The notes below the pieces were generated by a model. The model made no database searches. It had not been told where the DNA came from and saw only the letters and a program-made list of their open reading frames with translations. The position numbers and the translations under genes are program-made. 64,000 bases of DNA, taken from CAIYRG01 sp963747255. GTDB taxonomy: Bacteria; Pseudomonadota; Alphaproteobacteria; Micropepsales; Micropepsaceae. Within the stretch, counting starts at the first letter, position 1, and the number at the start of each line of letters is the position of its first letter. The stretch is from NCBI GenBank assembly GCA_963747255.1, contig CAVVEG010000018.1, forward strand, positions 434,001 through 498,000, given 5' to 3'. Of the stretch, positions 24,883 to 33,454 are shown one piece after another.

Positions 24883-24938
24883 GGGCTAAATTCCGTTTTG
24901 GCGGCCCGGGGGGAAATCGTGCTGCGCAAGCCAAGCAT
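24879..24938 (-). CDS. 19-residue ORF coupled to PDF copy 9 (leader peptide or family remnant)
   Basis: ATG 24938 is preceded by AGGAG six bases away, a stronger site than copy 9 has. The peptide, MLGLRSTISPRAAKTEFSP, ends with TGA overlapping the copy 9 start as ATGA. Its SPRAAKTEF resembles the family C-terminus PIPQAAKPDF, so it may be the decayed 3' end of a lost upstream copy that kept its coupling role. Either way it is likely to be translated. Confidence 0.45.
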   Translation of the reverse strand: MLGLRSTISPRAAKTEFSP

Positions 24939-25094
24939 CGGTTTCTCCTGAAAGCCCGTGGCTGTGGCGATCCGGCGGCAAATTGCAAATTCCGGCATTG
25001 CCGTGGAAGATGTTCGCGCCACCGCAGGCTGTCCGTCAATGCTTCAAAGCTATCACCTTCCGCAGCCGATCGTCTCTGCGCCGGCGACTGGTGC

Positions 25095-26417
25095 ATGAGC
25101 CCCGACCATTTGCGCGCAAAGCAGTTTTATGAGAGCGGCCGGTTCGATGAGGCGGCGCAATTGTGCGGCACGATTCTTCTGCGCGACGCTCGTGACGCCG
25201 AAGCCAACCATCTGCTTGGGCTGATCTATTACCGCCAGGGACAGAACCGGCCTGCGGCGGCATTGCTCCGGCGCGCAACCGAGTCGGGTGGCGCAACCGG
25301 CCGGATGTACAGCAATCTGGGAGCCGTGCTGAACACTTTGGGAGATCTCGAACAGGCGATCACAGCCTATCGGCGCGCCATCGAACTCGAACCCGCCAAT
25401 CCATGGCCATTGAACAATCTCGGCGTTCTTTACCGCAATACGGGGCGGATCGATGCGGCGATCAATTCGTTCAGGCACGCGCTGGCCCTCAAGCCCGATT
25501 TTGCCGATGCGCAGATCAATCTCAGGTTGATTTACTCCTCGATCGTGCCGCAATGGCATTTCGCGATGATGAACGACCGGGCGCGCAATGATGCATATGA
25601 GGCTGCGATCCGGCGCGCCGTCCCGGGCAGGCGCGTGTTGGAAATCGGAACCGGCGCCGGCCTGCTTGCCATGCTTGCTGCCGAGTCCGGTGCCGCGCAT
25701 GTGGACAGTTGCGAGTCGGTTGGCCCAATCGCAAATGAGGCGAGGGCGATTATCGCAAGAAACGGATTTGGGGAACGCGTGCGGGTCATTCCGAAACGCT
25801 CAACCGATCTGGTTATCGGCAGGGACATCGCTCTCCGCGCGGAAATTCTGATCACGGAAACATTTTCCGGCAATCTTCTCGACGAAGCGATCCTGCCTTC
25901 GCTCGAACACGCACACCGCGATCTGCTGGTTCCGGGAGCGACCATCATTCCGGCAGCGGCATCGGCCATGGGCTTCCTGATTGGAGGCCACGACGCCGGC
26001 GATATGCTGTTTGTCGATCGGATCAAGGGGTTTGATTTTTCGCCGTTCAACGAGTTCGCGCCGCCCCGCCTTGTCGTGCCCCTCGATGGACTGCGCCACG
26101 AAGCGCTGTCCGATCACGCCGAACTGTTGCGATTTGATCTGTCGCAAAAAGAATTTCCGATGCAGGGTCGGGAAATTTCACTCCCGGTAAACCGCAGCGG
26201 ATTGTGCCTGGGCGTTGCCCAGTGGATCCGCCTCGATCTGTGCGAAGGCATACAATATTCGAACCGCCCTGTTCCGGGCGGCCGGAACGGCCACTGGCCG
26301 AACATCATTTATCGCTTTCCAAAACCGGTTTCGGTTTCGGCAGGCGATGTTGTCCGCGTTTTTGCCCGGCACGACAGGGCGGAGATCAATGTCGATCTCC
26401 TCCCATCCGCAAAATAA
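25095..26417 (+). CDS. TPR protein fused to a PRMT7-like arginine methyltransferase, copy 1
   Basis: 440 residues. Residues 1-150 are tandem TPRs (AEANHLLGLIYYRQGQNRPA, SNLGAVLNTLGDLEQAITAY, NNLGVLYRNTGRIDAAINSF). Then comes a class I methyltransferase like eukaryotic PRMT7: WHFAMMNDRARNDAYEAAI, motif I VLEIGTGAGLLAMLAA, post-I Glu in SCES, KRSTDLVIG, and a double-E-like loop ITETFSGNLLDEAILPSLEH. The barrel contains VAQWIRLDLCEG and GHWPNIIYRFP, corresponding to the PRMT7 substrate-binding end. It probably methylates protein arginine, with the TPRs choosing the target; this is inference from the family. It has no signal peptide and is divergent from PDF copy 9. A close paralogue is at 35524. 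Confidence 0.82.
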   Translation: MSPDHLRAKQFYESGRFDEAAQLCGTILLRDARDAEANHLLGLIYYRQGQNRPAAALLRRATESGGATGRMYSNLGAVLNTLGDLEQAITAYRRAIELEPANPWPLNNLGVLYRNTGRIDAAINSFRHALALKPDFADAQINLRLIYSSIVPQWHFAMMNDRARNDAYEAAIRRAVPGRRVLEIGTGAGLLAMLAAESGAAHVDSCESVGPIANEARAIIARNGFGERVRVIPKRSTDLVIGRDIALRAEILITETFSGNLLDEAILPSLEHAHRDLLVPGATIIPAAASAMGFLIGGHDAGDMLFVDRIKGFDFSPFNEFAPPRLVVPLDGLRHEALSDHAELLRFDLSQKEFPMQGREISLPVNRSGLCLGVAQWIRLDLCEGIQYSNRPVPGGRNGHWPNIIYRFPKPVSVSAGDVVRVFARHDRAEINVDLLPSAK

Positions 26418-26420
26418 AAA

Positions 26421-26452
26421 ACCGGCTGCGGGCGATGAAACCCGCAGCCGGT
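26421..26452 (-). terminator. Rho-independent terminator
   Basis: ACCGGCTGCGGG and CCCGCAGCCGGT form a perfect 12-bp stem with an 8-base loop. Read on the minus strand it is followed by TTTTTTATTTTG, so it ends the PDF copy 10 transcript; the A-run before it also makes it a possible two-way terminator for the PRMT gene. Confidence 0.9.
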
Positions 26453-26471
26453 CAAATCTCACGGTCGCAGT

Positions 26472-27245
26472 TCAAAGGCCCGGAATGCGGCCGGCGGCGA
26501 TTGCGGCCCGGGATTCATTCACGCCCTTGACCTTCGAAATGTCGCGATGAGGCTCGCCGCAGACATAGTCTTCAAGGCGAACATCGTTGCGCAGCGTGTA
26601 CACGAAGCGCGACTGGAAATCGCGGGTGTAAAAGGTCGGATCGTGAATGGTGACCGTATCTTCGAGTTGCGTCGGGCTGATCTTGCGAATCTGCTCGGTC
26701 GTGATCAGCATGTCGTCATGCGGTGCGCCGGTCGCGTCCAGAAATGTCTTCTCATTGAAGCCGGCAGTCTGCACCACCAGGATATTGCCGTCCCAATGTC
26801 CGACCGAATGTCCGTTATAGAAGGGGTAGGGCACCAGTTCGTTATAGGAGGGGAGGGGCTTATCCATGGCAATGACGCGAATCTGGTGGTTCAGCTCATG
26901 CACCATGGTGATTTGTCCAGGCGGCGCCTGGATGATCTCGAACGGATAGGGCGAGGCCATGGTGCGCGGAATGCCGTCCGGCACGCAGAATTTCCGCGCT
27001 GCATCCGTGATCGAGCCGTCTTTCAGACCGGCCATGTTCATTTGATAGGCTTTCTGGCCGTCGGCGTTCAGCGGCAGGTTTCCACCGCCGACCAGAACCA
27101 GTTTGGGGTGATATTCCGTGGCCCAGTAAGTTCCGGAAATGTCGGGTGTCGCGCCGGCGCCCAGCGCCGATCCCGCCACCGACGACAAGGCCAGCACTGC
27201 CGCAATGGCCGTACCGCCGCGCACAAAACCCCGAATGTCGTACAT
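26472..27245 (-). CDS. PDF-family-related exported protein, copy 10 (divergent)
   Basis: 257 residues from ATG 27245 with GGGGAGGG upstream. Signal peptide (GTAIAAVLALSSVAGSALGA), then TPDISGTYWATEYHP. It keeps the scaffold in altered form: FCVPDGIPRTM (first Cys), YPFEIIQAPPGQITMVHE, FYNGHSVGHWDGNILVVQTA, GAPHDDMLITTEQIRKI, VTIHDPTFYTRDF and YVCGEPHRD (second Cys). The C-terminus is IPGL instead of DF, and the HYEG motif is HWDG. This form resembles hypothetical proteins I associate with Acidobacteria and sphingomonads, so it may be a separate orthologous group. It is a single gene with its own terminator. Confidence 0.78.
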   Translation of the reverse strand: MYDIRGFVRGGTAIAAVLALSSVAGSALGAGATPDISGTYWATEYHPKLVLVGGGNLPLNADGQKAYQMNMAGLKDGSITDAARKFCVPDGIPRTMASPYPFEIIQAPPGQITMVHELNHQIRVIAMDKPLPSYNELVPYPFYNGHSVGHWDGNILVVQTAGFNEKTFLDATGAPHDDMLITTEQIRKISPTQLEDTVTIHDPTFYTRDFQSRFVYTLRNDVRLEDYVCGEPHRDISKVKGVNESRAAIAAGRIPGL

Positions 27246-27349
27246 GCAACCCTCCCCAGATGTGTCTCATCATCGCCGGGCGAAAAACCGAACCCTCCGA
27301 TCATTCGCCTCTTGGATACTGTCGTGAAGGTTTAGCATTGTACAGATTG

Positions 27350-27374
27350 AAAAAAAAGGCGGATGGACCGCTTT
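27350..27374 (-). terminator. Terminator of the efflux operon
   Basis: On the minus strand AAAGCGG, a five-base loop and CCGCC are followed by eight Ts, 12 bp after the stop of the outer-membrane factor gene. The stem is short with one bulge, but the T-run is strong. Confidence 0.75.
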
Positions 27375-27386
27375 ACGCAGAGATAG

Positions 27387-28880
27387 CTATTTTCCGGTCG
27401 CGGAGTTTGCCTCTTCCGCGGTGACGCCGCTATTCCACCAGCCACCGCCCAACGCCTGAAACAGCGCGGCCGTATCCGCGAAACGACTGGCTTCGGCCTG
27501 TATGCGTCCGATCTGGGCCTGCTGGTAAGCCTGCTGAGCCGAAAGCAAACCAAGATACTGAATCTGCCCCAATTCGAGTTGCCTGCGCGCGATATTGAGA
27601 CTCCGCAGTGCGGCTGCTTCCGTCGCCGCGGCGGCATTCAGCAGTTCCGCATCGGAATGCAGCGCGTGCAACGTATCGGCCACGTTCTGAAAAGCAGTCA
27701 GGACGGTACTACGATAATTTGCCGCCGACTGATCGTATGCGGCCTCTGCGGCGCGGGTCAGATGATTCAATCGGCCGGCTTCGAAGACCGGCTGAAGAAG
27801 ATTCCCGCCGGCGCTCCAGAACAGATTTTCGGGCTGCACCAGATCGCCAATTCCGGATGCGACGGTCCCGATATCCGCGCTGAGCGTGATCTGGGGAAAC
27901 ATGTTGGTAACCGCCACGCCGGTCTCTGCGCTCGCGGCATGCAGGTTTTCCTCGGCGATTTTGATGTCGGGACGCTGTTCCACGAGCATTGAAGGCAGCG
28001 ACAGCGGCAATTCCGCAGGCAATTGCAGAGAGCCGAGCTCAAAGGTTTCGCTGATTTCATCGCTGGGCAGCCTGCCCGCGAGCGCGGTGAGCAAATCGCG
28101 TTCCTGCGAAAGTTGTTTCTGCAGCGGCGGCAGGGCCTGCCGCGCCTGAGCAAGCGCTGCTTCCTGCGCTGCGACTGCGTCCCCGGCTATCTGGCCCAGC
28201 TCCATCTGGCGGCGCATGATTGCAAGCGCGTCAGTGATGCTGCCGATCGTCTGCTGCGTTGCCGCGATTTGCCCCCGCAATGAGGCTTCCTGGATGGCCG
28301 CCGCGACCACATTCGCGGTAAGGGCAAGCCAGGCAGCATAGAGCTGGTAACGCTGGCCATCGGCCTGCGCCTGCAATGCTTCTACCTGGCGGCGGTTGTT
28401 TCCGAAAATGTCTGGCGTCCAGGCGACACTCAGCTGGGCCTGATAAAGGCTATAGAGCAGCGCGTTCGAGTTAAGCACCGGAGACAGGGCCGCCGACTGC
28501 CGGCTGCCATTCGCGCCAAGATTCGCAGTAATCTGGGGTGAATACAGCGAAATCTGGGCCCGGACATTCTGCATGGCCGCACGCAGGGACGACTGAGCAG
28601 CAGTCAGTGTCGGATTGGCCTTCAGGGCATCACGCACCACGGCATTCAGAGCGTCCGAGTGAAACAGCGTCCACCACTGGTCCGGAATATCGGCGCCGGC
28701 CGAAAAACGCTGCGCTTCTCCGCCATTCACGGGCGCCGATTCGGTTTGCGCCGGCAGCGGCTCCTTTGTGAAACGGACCGCGGAAGGTGCAGCCGGAGGA
28801 TGAAAATCGGGCCCGAGGGTGCAGCCGCCGATCAGAAGTGAGAATGCACAGCCCGCACAAAGCCGAATTCCCGATTTCAT
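27387..28880 (-). CDS. RND efflux outer-membrane factor (NodT/CusC family lipoprotein)
   Basis: 497 residues from ATG 28880, which overlaps the pump stop as ATGA. A lipoprotein signal, RLCAGCAFSLLIGGC then TLGPDFHPP, precedes two outer-membrane efflux domains. Typical landmarks are WWTLFHSDALNAVVRDALKA, QISLYSPQITANLGA, SWTPDIFGNNRR-like AWTPDIFGNNRRQVE, VEQRPDIKIAEENLHAASAE, and ARRQLELGQIQYLGLLSAQQ. It forms the outer-membrane duct for the pump encoded just upstream. No metal-binding site is evident. The order adaptor-pump-duct is that of metal and drug efflux operons. Confidence 0.9.
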   Translation of the reverse strand: MKSGIRLCAGCAFSLLIGGCTLGPDFHPPAAPSAVRFTKEPLPAQTESAPVNGGEAQRFSAGADIPDQWWTLFHSDALNAVVRDALKANPTLTAAQSSLRAAMQNVRAQISLYSPQITANLGANGSRQSAALSPVLNSNALLYSLYQAQLSVAWTPDIFGNNRRQVEALQAQADGQRYQLYAAWLALTANVVAAAIQEASLRGQIAATQQTIGSITDALAIMRRQMELGQIAGDAVAAQEAALAQARQALPPLQKQLSQERDLLTALAGRLPSDEISETFELGSLQLPAELPLSLPSMLVEQRPDIKIAEENLHAASAETGVAVTNMFPQITLSADIGTVASGIGDLVQPENLFWSAGGNLLQPVFEAGRLNHLTRAAEAAYDQSAANYRSTVLTAFQNVADTLHALHSDAELLNAAAATEAAALRSLNIARRQLELGQIQYLGLLSAQQAYQQAQIGRIQAEASRFADTAALFQALGGGWWNSGVTAEEANSATGK

Positions 28881-31800
28881 ATTGATCGCTCCGCGGGTTG
28901 CGGCTCGAACCGGGGCTGCTCGCGCGATTCCGAATGGCGCGAAAAAATGTCGATCAGCACCGGAAAAACGATCAGGATCAAAACGGGCGCAAGCAGGATG
29001 CCACCGACCACAACCAGAGCCAGAGGCTTCTGCACCTGGGATCCGATACCCGTCGACACGGCGGCCGGGAGAAGGCCGACACAGGCCGCGACGCATGTCA
29101 TCAGCACGGGACGCATCTGCGTCTGGCATGTCCGGAGGATGGCGGCCGCGCGATCCAATCCCTCGTCAATCATCCGGTTGTAGAATGACAGCACGATGAT
29201 TCCATCCATCGCCGCAATTCCAAAAAGTGCAACAAAGCCAATCGCGGCAGAGACGCTGAACGGCGTATCGGTGAACAGCAGAGCCAGAATGCCTCCGATC
29301 AGCGCCATCGGAATCACGCTTGCAGCAAGAAGCGCGTCACGCAGCGAGTTGAAGTTTATGTAAAGGAGAATGCCGATCAGGAAGAGAGATAACGGCACCA
29401 TCACCGCGAGCCGCTGGAGCGCGTCGAGGAATTCGCCGAATTCGCCCGCCCATTCCAGACGGTAACCCGGCGGCAATTGCACCTGCTGCGCGATTTTCGC
29501 CTCAGCCTCCGTAACGGCGCCGCCAAGATCGCGCCCGCGCACGCTGAATTTGATCGGAATATATCGCTCCTGTCCTTCGCGATAGATGAAGGAGGCGCCC
29601 GATACCAGATGCACATCGGCCACATCGGTCAGCGGTATCTGCACAATTCCGTTGCCGGAAGGATTGGAAGCGCCGATGCGGATGCGCCGTATCGCATCGA
29701 GATTGTTCCGGTATTCGGGCGCCAGCCGCACAATGATGGGAAAATTCCGGTCGCTCCCGTCTTCGTAAAGGTTTCCGGCGGCCTGGCCGCCGATTGCTAC
29801 CTGAACGGTCGAGTTGATGTCGCCCGTGGCAAGTCCGTAACGAGCCGCTTTCGCCCGGTCGATGTCCACCCGAACCGCCGGCTGTCCGAGCGATTTGAAA
29901 ATGGCCAGATCGGTAATTCCCGGAACCGTCCCCATCACGTCCTTGATCCGGTTGGCAGTGGCTTCAAGCGTGCCGAGATCGTTGCCGTAAAGCTTGACGG
30001 AGTTTTCCCCTTTCACCCCGGACGCGGCCTCTTCGACATTGTCTTCGATGTATTGCGAAAAATTAAAGTCGATCCCGGGAAAAGCGGCGTTGAAGCGATT
30101 GGTCAATTCTTCCGTCAGCTTTTCCTTGTCCATGCCGGCCGGCCAGGTGTCGAATGGCCGTAGCGGCACGAAGAATTCCGCATTGAAGAAGCCGGTGGCG
30201 TCAGTGCCGTCGTCGGGCCTGCCATGCTGGGACACCACCGTGTCCACTTCGGGATAACTCTTGATGATCTGACGGATGCGATTGACATAGGCGTCGCCTT
30301 CTTGGAGCGAAATCGAAACCGGCATCGTTGCCCTGATCCAGAGATTGCCCTCTTCCAGATGCGGCAGGAATTCGCTGCCCAAATGGGGCAGGGCGAGAAG
30401 ACCGGCGGCTAAAATGGCGGCTCCGCAGCCAAGCGTTGCAATACGGTTGGCGAGCGCGAATTCGGCTACCGGGCGATAAACGCGCCGGATTCCACGCACG
30501 ATGAAAGTCTCGGTCTCGCGCACTCTGGCCGGCAGGAGAATCGCGCTCAGCGCAGGCGTCACGGTGAAAGTGGCAAGCAATCCGCCGGCAATCGCGTAGG
30601 CATAGGTCTTTGCCATCGGACCGAAGATATGACCTTCAATCCCCGACATGGTGAACAGCGGAACGAAGCCGGCGATGATGATTGCAGCCGAGAAAAAGAT
30701 GGCCCGGCTGACCTGTAACGCGGAATTCGCAATTACGGCAGGTTTGCCATGCAATCCATCGGTGAACCGGATATCCCGCAACTGGGAATCGTGAGAAAAC
30801 CGCGCCGACGGCGGTTCTGCGAGATGGCGATAGATGTTTTCCATCATGATGACGGTCGCATCGACGATGAGACCGAAGTCGATTGCGCCGACCGACAGTA
30901 GATTTGCGGATTCGCCGCGCAAAGTCATGATCAGGATCGCGAAGAACAGCGCGAATGGTATGGTGGTTGCGACGATGATCGCGCTGCGCAGATCGCCCAG
31001 AAAAAGCCATTGGACAAAAAAGATCAGAATGATCCCGGCGACCATGTTGTGAAGCACGGTGTTGGTCGTGACGTCGATCAGATCAGTCCGGTCATAGACT
31101 TTTTCGATTCGCACACCGGGTGGTAGAACGCCGGTGTCGTTGATCTTCGCGACTTCTGCCTCGACGGCCGCAATTGCTGGTTTGCTCCGGGCGCCCCGCA
31201 ACATCAGAACAATGCCCTCGACAACGTCGTTGTTGTCATCCTGCCCCGCAATTCCCAATCGGGGTTGATGCCCGACTTCGACCGAGGCGATGTCCTTGAG
31301 AAAGACCGGGGAGGAATTCGGCGCGCTGACAACCGTATTGCGAATGTCGTCCATCGATCGGATCAGGCCGATTCCGCGCACCACCGCGGATTGCGCCCCG
31401 ATATTCACGGTCTGGCCGCCGACATTGATATTGTTGTTGTTCAGAGCCTGCAAAACCTGCGGCAGCGTCAGCCCGTAATCGAGCAGCCTCTCCTGGTCGA
31501 TGATCACGTCATAGGTTTTTGTCTGCCCGCCCCAGCCCGTGACATCGATGATTCCGGGGACGGCCTTGAATCGGCGCTGCAGAATCCAGTCCTGGATCGT
31601 TTTCAGGTCCGTCACCGAATAGCCGGGCGGTCCCGTCACGCGGTAGCGGTAGATTTCGCCGATCGGACTCTCGGGCGAAATCTGCGGCGCCGAGCCATTG
31701 GGCAGGGGAGGCAATTGCGACAGACGATTGATCACCCATTGCTGCGCTTCGTCATAGGTAAAATCATAGGTGAACTGAATTTTCACATCCGAAAGCCCGA

Positions 31801-32059
31801 ACAGGGAAATCGTGCGAATTGCGGTCACATGGGGAATGCCGGCCATCTGGATTTCGATCGGAATGGTGATGTAACGCTCGATTTCATCGGCCGACTGACC
31901 GGAATTCTGTGTCACCACATCCACCATCGGCGGCACGGGGTCGGGATAGGCCTCGATGTTCAGATTGATGAAAGCGACGATGCCGGCAACGACGAGAAGT
32001 CCAAGCATCATCACCACGATGACGCGGTGTTTCAGCGCCAAAGTGACTATCTTATCCAT
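28877..32059 (-). CDS. RND efflux pump, heavy-metal (CusA/CzcA) family
   Basis: 1060 residues with twelve transmembrane helices and two large periplasmic loops. The N-terminus, VTLALKHRVIVVMMLGLLVV then NIEAYPDPVPPMVDVVTQ, and the helix 4 motif DFGLIVDATVIMMEN place it in the HME subgroup, whose consensus is DFGxxVDG. The Gly is replaced by Ala here, and the DE-type metal signature of CzcA is not obvious, so the substrate could be a metal or an organic compound. PVFLKDIASVEVG and FSVSAAIGFVALFGIAAMDG are also typical. It uses proton motive force and works with the adaptor and duct of the same operon. The divergent two-component system is the likely regulator. Confidence 0.9.
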   Translation of the reverse strand: MDKIVTLALKHRVIVVMMLGLLVVAGIVAFINLNIEAYPDPVPPMVDVVTQNSGQSADEIERYITIPIEIQMAGIPHVTAIRTISLFGLSDVKIQFTYDFTYDEAQQWVINRLSQLPPLPNGSAPQISPESPIGEIYRYRVTGPPGYSVTDLKTIQDWILQRRFKAVPGIIDVTGWGGQTKTYDVIIDQERLLDYGLTLPQVLQALNNNNINVGGQTVNIGAQSAVVRGIGLIRSMDDIRNTVVSAPNSSPVFLKDIASVEVGHQPRLGIAGQDDNNDVVEGIVLMLRGARSKPAIAAVEAEVAKINDTGVLPPGVRIEKVYDRTDLIDVTTNTVLHNMVAGIILIFFVQWLFLGDLRSAIIVATTIPFALFFAILIMTLRGESANLLSVGAIDFGLIVDATVIMMENIYRHLAEPPSARFSHDSQLRDIRFTDGLHGKPAVIANSALQVSRAIFFSAAIIIAGFVPLFTMSGIEGHIFGPMAKTYAYAIAGGLLATFTVTPALSAILLPARVRETETFIVRGIRRVYRPVAEFALANRIATLGCGAAILAAGLLALPHLGSEFLPHLEEGNLWIRATMPVSISLQEGDAYVNRIRQIIKSYPEVDTVVSQHGRPDDGTDATGFFNAEFFVPLRPFDTWPAGMDKEKLTEELTNRFNAAFPGIDFNFSQYIEDNVEEAASGVKGENSVKLYGNDLGTLEATANRIKDVMGTVPGITDLAIFKSLGQPAVRVDIDRAKAARYGLATGDINSTVQVAIGGQAAGNLYEDGSDRNFPIIVRLAPEYRNNLDAIRRIRIGASNPSGNGIVQIPLTDVADVHLVSGASFIYREGQERYIPIKFSVRGRDLGGAVTEAEAKIAQQVQLPPGYRLEWAGEFGEFLDALQRLAVMVPLSLFLIGILLYINFNSLRDALLAASVIPMALIGGILALLFTDTPFSVSAAIGFVALFGIAAMDGIIVLSFYNRMIDEGLDRAAAILRTCQTQMRPVLMTCVAACVGLLPAAVSTGIGSQVQKPLALVVVGGILLAPVLILIVFPVLIDIFSRHSESREQPRFEPQPAERSI

Positions 32060-32077
32060 CAGGCTTATTCACCGGCG

Positions 32078-33295
32078 TCATTGGCTTGCCGCAGCGCGAT
32101 CGATGAAAACCGCCCCGCTGACGACGACGCGTTCACCGGGCCTCAGCCCGCTGAGAACTTCGACCATATTTCCGTTGGCGCGCCCGGTCTGGATTTGCCG
32201 CAGCTTTAGTTCTCCGCCGGCAGAGTTGACCCAGACGCGGGCCGTGTCGCCTTCATAAACAACGGCGCTTTGCGGCACGCCGACGGCTGCGGTATCGGCG
32301 CCGGTCAGGATGGTGAAATTGGCAAACATCTGCGGCTTGAGCAGCCCGTCGCGATTTGCCACATCGGCACGGACCGGCAGACGATGTGTCGCCGCGTCCA
32401 TCGAGGGTGCTACGTAGGTTATCCTTGCATCGAAGACGCGGTCTGGAAAGGCCAGCACGTGCACTTCGACGCGGTCACCCAAATGGATCATCGGCGCGTC
32501 GAACTCGCGCACGTTCGCGACCAGCCAGACGGTGGAGAGATCGCCGATCGAAAATACGGGATCCGATGCGCCGGCCTGTATATACTGACCGAGACCGATC
32601 TTGCGTTGCACAATCGTGCCGGAGATTGGGGCCAGAATTGCCGATTCCGGATTCATCGCAGGTGCTTTCGGCATCTGTTCCAGAGCGTCGATTTCGCTAT
32701 CGGTTTTGCCAAGGATGCGCAGCCGATTGCGTACCGCGGCAAGTGTGCCCTGCGCCGTTGCCAGCTCAACCTGGGCCTGCTGCCAGTCCTTCAAAGCCGC
32801 TCCTTGCGAGTCGTATAACTCGTGCTGTCGCTTCTCATTGGTCTGGGCAAGATCGAACTGCGCCCTGGCCGTGACCAGGTCGCTTTGCGCCTGGACAAAT
32901 TCACTGGCTTCGACGGTCATCAGAGTCGCGCCTTTCGCGACGTGGTCGCCCAGCTTCGCGATAATCCGGCTGACGCGTCCACTGAATGGCGAAAAGACCG
33001 GAGTCGTCAGGTCTTCATCCAGCGCGATTGAGCCATCGGTCACCGTTTCGGCCCGGAACATCATCGATGCGACCGGCTCAATCCTGAGACCCGCGAACTG
33101 CTGCGGTGTCGGAATAAAGCTGCCGCCGCTCAGATTGCCGTTGGCCGGATTTGCCGCATTTGCGGGAATGGCGGGCGCGGATGGAATGAGCCAACCCGCC
33201 AATCCGCCCAAAATGAGCAGTGCCGCCGCCGCGACAATCAGAATTTGGCGGCGCACTGGTAATGCGCGCCGGATATGCGCGTAATTGTCCGACAT
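32078..33295 (-). CDS. RND efflux periplasmic adaptor (CusB/CzcB family)
   Basis: 405 residues with one N-terminal membrane anchor (RQILIVAAAALLILGGLAGW) and a low-complexity Ala/Asn/Pro linker. Then FSPFSGRVSRIIAKLGDHVA (first half of the lipoyl/barrel-sandwich), a coiled-coil hairpin around residues 130-190 (ARAQFDLAQTNEKRQHELYD), SAILAPISGTIVQRKIGLGQ (second half), a beta-barrel with VWLVANVREFDAPMIHLGDR, and a membrane-proximal domain ending LSGLRPGERVVVSGAVFID. It bridges the pump and the outer-membrane duct. It is the first gene of the operon; the pump follows after 18 bp. Confidence 0.9.
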   Translation of the reverse strand: MSDNYAHIRRALPVRRQILIVAAAALLILGGLAGWLIPSAPAIPANAANPANGNLSGGSFIPTPQQFAGLRIEPVASMMFRAETVTDGSIALDEDLTTPVFSPFSGRVSRIIAKLGDHVAKGATLMTVEASEFVQAQSDLVTARAQFDLAQTNEKRQHELYDSQGAALKDWQQAQVELATAQGTLAAVRNRLRILGKTDSEIDALEQMPKAPAMNPESAILAPISGTIVQRKIGLGQYIQAGASDPVFSIGDLSTVWLVANVREFDAPMIHLGDRVEVHVLAFPDRVFDARITYVAPSMDAATHRLPVRADVANRDGLLKPQMFANFTILTGADTAAVGVPQSAVVYEGDTARVWVNSAGGELKLRQIQTGRANGNMVEVLSGLRPGERVVVSGAVFIDRAAASQ

Positions 33296-33366
33296 GTAAG
33301 CCGATTCCGGAAATCGCCGTGCGGGGCACGATTGGCCTGTCCGCGCGAGCTTTATAGGCAGAACCG

Positions 33367-33390
33367 CTTACACCAAGCTGACTTCACACC
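33367..33390. promoter_or_regulatory. Direct repeat in the efflux/two-component divergent region
   Basis: CTTACACC and CTTCACACC are 15 bp apart start to start, in the 159-bp region between the divergent efflux operon and the regulator gene. OmpR-family regulators commonly bind two half-sites about one and a half helix turns apart, so this is a candidate site for the adjacent regulator. Evidence is position and repetition only. Confidence 0.3.
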
Positions 33391-33454
33391 GGATTGATCT
33401 TGACCTGTAAGACGGTTCGTCATTTCGATCATTCCGGGCTGCACGGGATGCGTC

